From Primula veris (Eukaryota; Streptophyta; Magnoliopsida; Ericales; Primulaceae), in the NCBI GenBank assembly GCA_963682055.1, contig OY821748.1:32657661-32721660 (forward strand): DNA of 64,000 nt. Reading direction: 5' to 3'. The notes under the pieces are model-generated. The model had not been told where the DNA came from and made no database searches. It saw only the letters and a program-made list of their open reading frames with translations. Positions 60,898 through 64,000 of this stretch are shown here, piece after piece. The position numbers were made by a program, and so were the translations under genes. Numbering within the stretch: position 1 is the stretch's first letter; every line of letters starts with the position of its first letter.

Positions 60898-63800
60898 TTA
60901 AGGATAAGGAATAGTAGCAATATGATTATGAGCCACGGTTCCGATCCAGAGCTTCCCATCTACTTCTCTAACTTCACTAACGAGCTTCATTACTTCCCCT
61001 TTCTTATCTTCAAGAACATCTAAAATCTGTCCTTCCTCGTTGAAGAGAGAGACCATAGTATACATTCTCATCCCGGCCATTCTAGCCAAGTACTTGAGTG
61101 GAATTGGAAGTCGAAAATACACGTTTCTAATCCAAGGGTTGTTTATTAAAACTTCTTGGCCTTGAGTTCTACAACAGTCTATCGCGACCCAAAACTGGCC
61201 TTTTTCGTTTATTCTTACATTGTCTGGAAAACCGGGAAGGTTTATCGCGACCTCAGTTTGACCCCTTTTTGGACCCTCTAGCCAGTATTTTTTGATCCTG
61301 TAAGCGGAAAAGTATACTTGGATTAGAGGGGAAAAAAGGGACTGTTTTGGTTTTCTTTAGAACTTTTGAATTTAGTGTAATGGAAAATATATCCTTTACT
61401 CATAGAAATTTGACAAATAATAGATCATTGGACATGTCGATGACAAAAAAACGCATATGAATATATGGTATTGCCTACAACATATCACTTATAAGTTATC
61501 ATGTAAATTGATACTTAAAACATACATCTTTTCCTTTTCCTAAACTTGATAAATGATAAGCAATGCATAGGGAAAAAATACATTTAATACACTAAACTAT
61601 AGTATTGTTAACGATTTGGGTAACCATCTTTCAAAATTTTCAATTTGACTACCACACTATAATAACTTTCCAATTTATATACCACCGCCTAAATAAATTA
61701 CGGAATCATGTCACGGACATTTGATAAACCTAAATTTGAGAGGGTAATTTGACAATTTTGCACAAAAATATGTCATGCTAGAAAAACTTTTCCCCCAATT
61801 TCACACATAATCCAAATTTTTGTTATGTGTGAAATTGGCGGAAACGTTTTTCTACGATGACATATTTTTGTGCAAAATTGTCAAATTATCCTCTTAAATT
61901 AACGTTTGTCAAATGTCACGTGACATGATTCCGTGATTAATTTAGACGGTGATACCTAAATTAGAAAGTTATTATAGTGTGGTATCCAAATTAAAAAAAT
62001 TGAAAGGTGGGTATCCAAATCGTTAAAAGCAGATAGTTTGGTGTATTAAACCTATAAAACCCCGCAATACATATTTGGCTTGTTTTGAGGCTAAAATTTC
62101 TACGGCTTAGAATTTCTGGTTTTGCAGGCCAGATTGTCAAAAATATAAGAAATAGAAGTTCTCAGTGTTCGTAATTATCAACCTAGTGACAAACAGCAGC
62201 TTCTAAGAAATTAAAAAACAAGATTTAAGGTGTAACCAAACCTCTTTAAAATACCTGCAATTAGTTGTCTCAGTATAGAGAAGAAAGGATTGATCTTTTG
62301 ATAACTGGACTCCATTTGGGAAAGCCAAACCTTCTAATACAGTGTGTGTTGTTTTTGTCGAAGGATCATACCTCAAAAGTCTCCCTGTGGCTTCACCTTC
62401 CAGCATTATAAGAAAGTTGTTCCTGTGTTAGTTAAGTTCAGAGTCAGTAGTTTCTTATTAAGATATCCAGCACTATAACTACATTTTTAAGAAAAAGACC
62501 AACTCTATAGTTCATTTCTTACATTTTTCCAAGCCGGAACTAACATAAAGGTTATAAGGAAAAAAAAACAAACTAATCGTTATCTTTTTTTGGTTCCGTA
62601 AGCATTCTAGTATGGCGCAAGAGAAAGTCTATGTTCTATTCATATTAAGGTTAAATGTGTGTTCAGTGTTCTTAATAATTTGAGAAAAGGAAACAATGAT
62701 CAGTAAAAAAAAGCATGACGGCTACGTAATATCTTTGCGTATTGAATTGTCAAAAATTCAAAACTTAAAAGTGAAACACAATCTGGAGCATGTTCATAAA
62801 AGTGAAACCCTTTCCTAAGCTAAGTTCTTTCGAAGTAGAGATGTGAGTTGGCTTGAAATTTCGTCAGGTGATTGGGAGGGCTTATTTTGTTCCTAGACAA
62901 TATGCATCCAATGATGTTAACACTGAATACTACACAAGACATTCGTCGAGGTCAGCTGTTAGATCGCAAGGCTCTTAACCTTGTGGGCTGAGAGTTCAAG
63001 CCCCTCGATGGGCGATTTATTATTCTTGTCTTCTAATAAATAAAAGTAAAACGAAAATGACTACGATAAATCCCATGAATTACAATTAATACGCATCTTT
63101 AAAGAACTTACACTCTATTATATCTCTTGCTAGTATCTGTGAAGAAGATAGATCCATTATTGTGAATGTCAAGATCATTTGCAAAGGCTATGGGAGCTCC
63201 TTGTATATCATGAGTAGCCAACGATTTTGCGATCCCGCCACCCGACCCCACAACCAAAAGCCCGTAATATGCATCTGCTATGTACAAATCACCGGTCTTT
63301 TTGTCGAACCGCAGGCCCAGAGGCCTTCCACACTGCTTTTCAACTTTATATTGCTTATACGTGGTTGAATCAACTCCCCTCACACAAATTTTCTCCGACC
63401 TTGAAAGAACATTATTTGTCAAAAAATTAGCATGTAGATAGAATAGATAGAATCATAGAACACATAAAGCATTTTTACTGGTATCTTTCGTGCACTGATA
63501 TGTAAATGTGGTTGAATTTCCTGTTATAACTTATAAGTATTATATTTCCTGAACTGATTCATGTCAATTTAGCAATTTATATGAATTTCTTAGCCGTTAT
63601 AACGCTGTATATTACTACTATAATACAGTTCATATATGTCCAAATACGTATATTATTATTACTGTTTAAACCCACGAATTGATAATTTAGGATTGTCATT
63701 TCTTAGCCGTTATAACGCTTTATGGAGTAGTTTATAGCACAAGCGGATGGGAATAAAATCGGGAATTATAGTCATTTTAACAATTTGTCAGAATTGGACT

Positions 63801-64000
63801 ATAAATAGGACTTATGAATAAGGTCGTTCTTTTATAACAGCAAAAGATAATAAATAGCTTCCCCAAGTAATGCCACCTTCACTCTGGAGCAATATGACTT
63901 ACCAATTTTTGGTGACAACAGCAAATGTCTCCCACCCAAGATCTTCCCCCATCCATCTAACGACACGCCCATCAGCTAGACCTGTGTATGGCCCACGCCC
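60898..64000 (-). CDS. Strictosidine-synthase-like protein (3' part, SSL3-type)
   Basis: Visible exons (minus strand): 64000-63903 (continues beyond the window), 63399-63112, 62422-62255 and 61297-60898; they join in frame to ~317 codons ending in TAA. The protein matches the plant strictosidine-synthase-like family, six-bladed beta-propellers related to animal APMAP. Conserved blocks in order: GRGPYTGLADGRVVRW, KQCGRPLGLRFDKKTGDLYI, FANDLDIHNNGSIFFTDTS, RLLRYDPSTKTTHTVLEGL, FPNGVQLSKDQSFLLYTETT, GFPDNVRINEKGQFWVAI and the C-terminal GKLWIGTVAHNHIATIPYP. The family includes the alkaloid enzyme of Rauvolfia, but most plant members do not make strictosidine; many are secretory-pathway or vacuolar proteins, and the substrate is unknown. 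The N-terminus with any signal peptide lies outside the window. Confidence 0.9.
61583..62050. mobile_element. Foldback MITE in an SSL intron
   Basis: Left arm (61583 to about 61810) and right arm (about 61824-62050) are inverted copies over ~225 bp with scattered mismatches. Termini are TTTAATACACTAAACTAT and ATAGTTTGGTGTATTAAA; the loop at about 61811-61822 is short. Nearly the whole 468 bp would fold into one hairpin if transcribed. No transposase and no clear target duplication. Known MITE families with such long arms can yield small RNAs; that is inference here. Confidence 0.85.
62941..63014 (+). tRNA. tRNA-Lys(CUU)-like sequence, probably a pseudogene
   Basis: The anticodon arm CAAGG-CTCTTAA-CCTTG is perfect with anticodon CTT, and the T arm has TTCAAGC with a mostly paired stem. 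The acceptor stem starts with an A-C mismatch, and the D loop lacks the GG pair needed to dock with the T loop. No CCA is encoded, as normal for plants. It lies antisense in an intron of the SSL gene. The D-loop loss argues for a pseudogene or a tRNA-derived SINE head. Confidence 0.6.

Overview
This is nuclear DNA of a flowering plant, most likely a dicot. The genes have many small exons with GT-AG introns, the intergenic DNA is AT-rich, and every protein looks like a plant family. The repeats are the typical plant set: TRIMs, Cassandra, Ty1/copia and Ty3/gypsy chromovirus elements, non-autonomous Helitrons, and hAT- and foldback-type MITEs. Nothing in the sequence allows a species call. All exon models were read by eye from frame continuity and splice sites.

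Layout. (1) 1-8767, plus strand: the last eight coding exons of an ASCC2-like CUE-domain protein, with a Helitron, a MITE and a TRIM in its introns. (2) 10507-22472, minus strand: two tandem group I bZIP genes. The downstream one (10507-11901) is a compact 205-residue paralogue; the upstream one (16155-22472) is a full 369-residue VIP1/RSG/bZIP18-type factor. Between them lie a solo LTR, a Cassandra TRIM and a gypsy integrase fragment split by a hAT MITE. (3) 22473-38659: no host gene. It holds a three-copy tandem repeat, a full-length but broken Ty3/gypsy chromovirus (24711-30188), a badly decayed Ty1/copia element (31410-about 37193) and Helitron relics. (4) 38660-56779, minus strand: a complete 18-coding-exon gene for mitochondrial electron-transfer-flavoprotein:ubiquinone oxidoreductase (581 aa). 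Its 6.6-kb intron 14 holds a young TRIM and a chimeric copia/TRIM composite. (5) 56780-60897: intergenic, with a SIRE-type LTR, inverted repeats and a T-rich minisatellite. (6) 60898-64000, minus strand: the 3' part of a strictosidine-synthase-like gene, with a long foldback element and a tRNA-Lys-like sequence in introns.

The host genes do not form a pathway; they are a translation quality-control factor, two transcription factors, a mitochondrial amino-acid-catabolism enzyme and a beta-propeller protein. The most unusual features are: (a) the composite retroelement, whose order of parts matches recombination of a one-LTR copia circle into a TRIM at the shared primer-binding site; (b) the short bZIP paralogue that kept its exon structure; (c) a partial ETFQO exon-1 copy missing exactly the FAD-binding loop; (d) a Helitron family with clear A|T insertion junctions; and (e) a ~468-bp foldback in an intron. 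I found no CRISPR array or intact autonomous transposon.
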